From contig JAKAXN010000083.1 in NCBI GenBank assembly GCA_021816565.1, forward strand, positions 1-14,026: a stretch of 14,026 nucleotides of DNA, written 5' to 3'. Position 1 is the first letter of the stretch; each line of letters starts with the position of its first letter. Made by a program: the position numbers and the translations under genes. Positions 13,765 through 14,026 of the stretch are shown here, one piece after another. The notes under the pieces are model-generated. The model saw only the letters and a list, made by a program, of their open reading frames with translations, ran no database searches and had not been told where the DNA came from. Source of the stretch: Actinomycetes bacterium (lineage in GTDB: Bacteria > Actinomycetota > Acidimicrobiia > Acidimicrobiales > Palsa-688).

Positions 13765-14026
13765 GTGTCAAACAAGCGCGCCTTCGTGGCGCTCGCCATC
13801 AGTGCCGGCGTGCTCGCCGGGGCCTGCGGCAGCAGCAGCCATGCCAGCTCGTCGCCGACCACCGTGTCGTCGTCCAACTCCGGGTCGTCGACCTCCACCG
13901 GGGGCAGCACCGGCGGCGGCAGCCTGACCGCGTCGTCCTTCACCCGGGACTTCTCGGCCATGGCCCAGCTCAAGTCCGTGGCCGCCAAGGGCACGGGCAG
14001 CGTCGCCGTGATCCTCCCCGACACCG
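13765..14026 (+). CDS. Sugar ABC transporter substrate-binding lipoprotein, N-terminal part (runs off window)
   Basis: The first 87 residues of an open frame continuing past the window end. The start is GTG at 13765 (VSNKRAFVAL) with GGGGGA about ten bases upstream (13749-13754). A short basic N terminus, a hydrophobic stretch and VLAGAC-G make a lipoprotein signal with lipidated C21, followed by a Ser/Thr/Gly-rich tether (22-54). The mature part begins with a segment ending GSVAVILPDT, which resembles the first beta strand of xylose/ribose-type (CUT2) periplasmic binding proteins. The ABC domain of the fusion protein is also CUT2-like, which supports one transporter split over these genes. 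The ligand cannot be assigned, and permease genes are expected downstream but are not visible. The lipoprotein call is firm; the binding-protein family is inferred from a short stretch and context. Confidence 0.75.
   Translation, partial: MSNKRAFVALAISAGVLAGACGSSSHASSSPTTVSSSNSGSSTSTGGSTGGGSLTASSFTRDFSAMAQLKSVAAKGTGSVAVILPDT

Noticed and set aside
1..14026. tRNA, rRNA, CRISPR arrays, insertion sequences, prophage or defence genes
   Set aside because: Looked for on both strands. No cloverleaf-like segments, regular spaced repeats, transposases or terminal inverted repeats were seen.

Overview
The window is very GC-rich (about 70% by eye), has actinobacterial-type gene content, and is densely coded on both strands with long spurious antisense ORFs. 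The set includes an LCP cell-wall ligase with a LytR_C domain, a PcrA helicase with an actinobacterial/Firmicute-type C-terminal tail, a stand-alone B12 subunit beside sucCD, GTG/CTG starts and a probable leaderless promoter. It suggests a high-GC actinobacterium, possibly a deep-branching one such as Acidimicrobiia. The class assignment is inference only. No RNA genes, insertion sequences, prophage genes or CRISPR arrays were seen, and no gap without a gene exceeds about 185 bases. Bases 1-43 hold nothing recognisable.

Region 1 (44-3038, all minus strand) reads, in transcription order: a stand-alone cobalamin-binding acyl-CoA mutase subunit, sucC, sucD and a TIGR00725/LOG-like Rossmann protein. 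The mutase would deliver succinyl-CoA (from methylmalonyl-CoA if it is that enzyme), and succinyl-CoA synthetase would convert it to succinate with nucleoside triphosphate formation. sucC/sucD and sucD/LOG-like overlap by 1 and 4 nt, so they are translationally linked. A run of eight T residues on the coding strand separates the mutase subunit from sucC.

Region 2 (3203-6935, plus strand) encodes two exported or envelope proteins: a LytR-CpsA-Psr family protein and a CocE/NonD (X-Pro dipeptidyl-peptidase S15-like) hydrolase with a signal peptide. A strong imperfect hairpin lies in the divergent spacer before them. The hydrolase converges on pcrA (minus strand, ending at 6932); the two stop codons share one CTAG.

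Region 3 (9484-10401) is a short-chain dehydrogenase of the MFE-2/HSD17B4-like hydroxyacyl-CoA dehydrogenase type, divergent from pcrA.

Region 4 (10444-end, plus strand) is the most unusual part. An 817-residue protein carries a complete CUT2-type (sugar) ABC transporter ATPase domain, two GAF-like domains and a complete histidine kinase core on one chain, with no membrane segment. It overlaps (ATGA) an OmpR/KdpE-type response regulator. After a 160-bp AT-richer spacer comes the start of a lipoprotein that looks like a sugar ABC substrate-binding protein, cut by the window end. The spacer carries two GTTAAC repeats at 11-bp spacing, the layout expected of a PhoB/OmpR-family operator, just upstream of a possible -10 box. 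I infer a transporter-coupled two-component system in which the transporter's own ATPase is physically the kinase input, and whose regulator may control the binding-protein gene. Permease genes would be expected just beyond the window.
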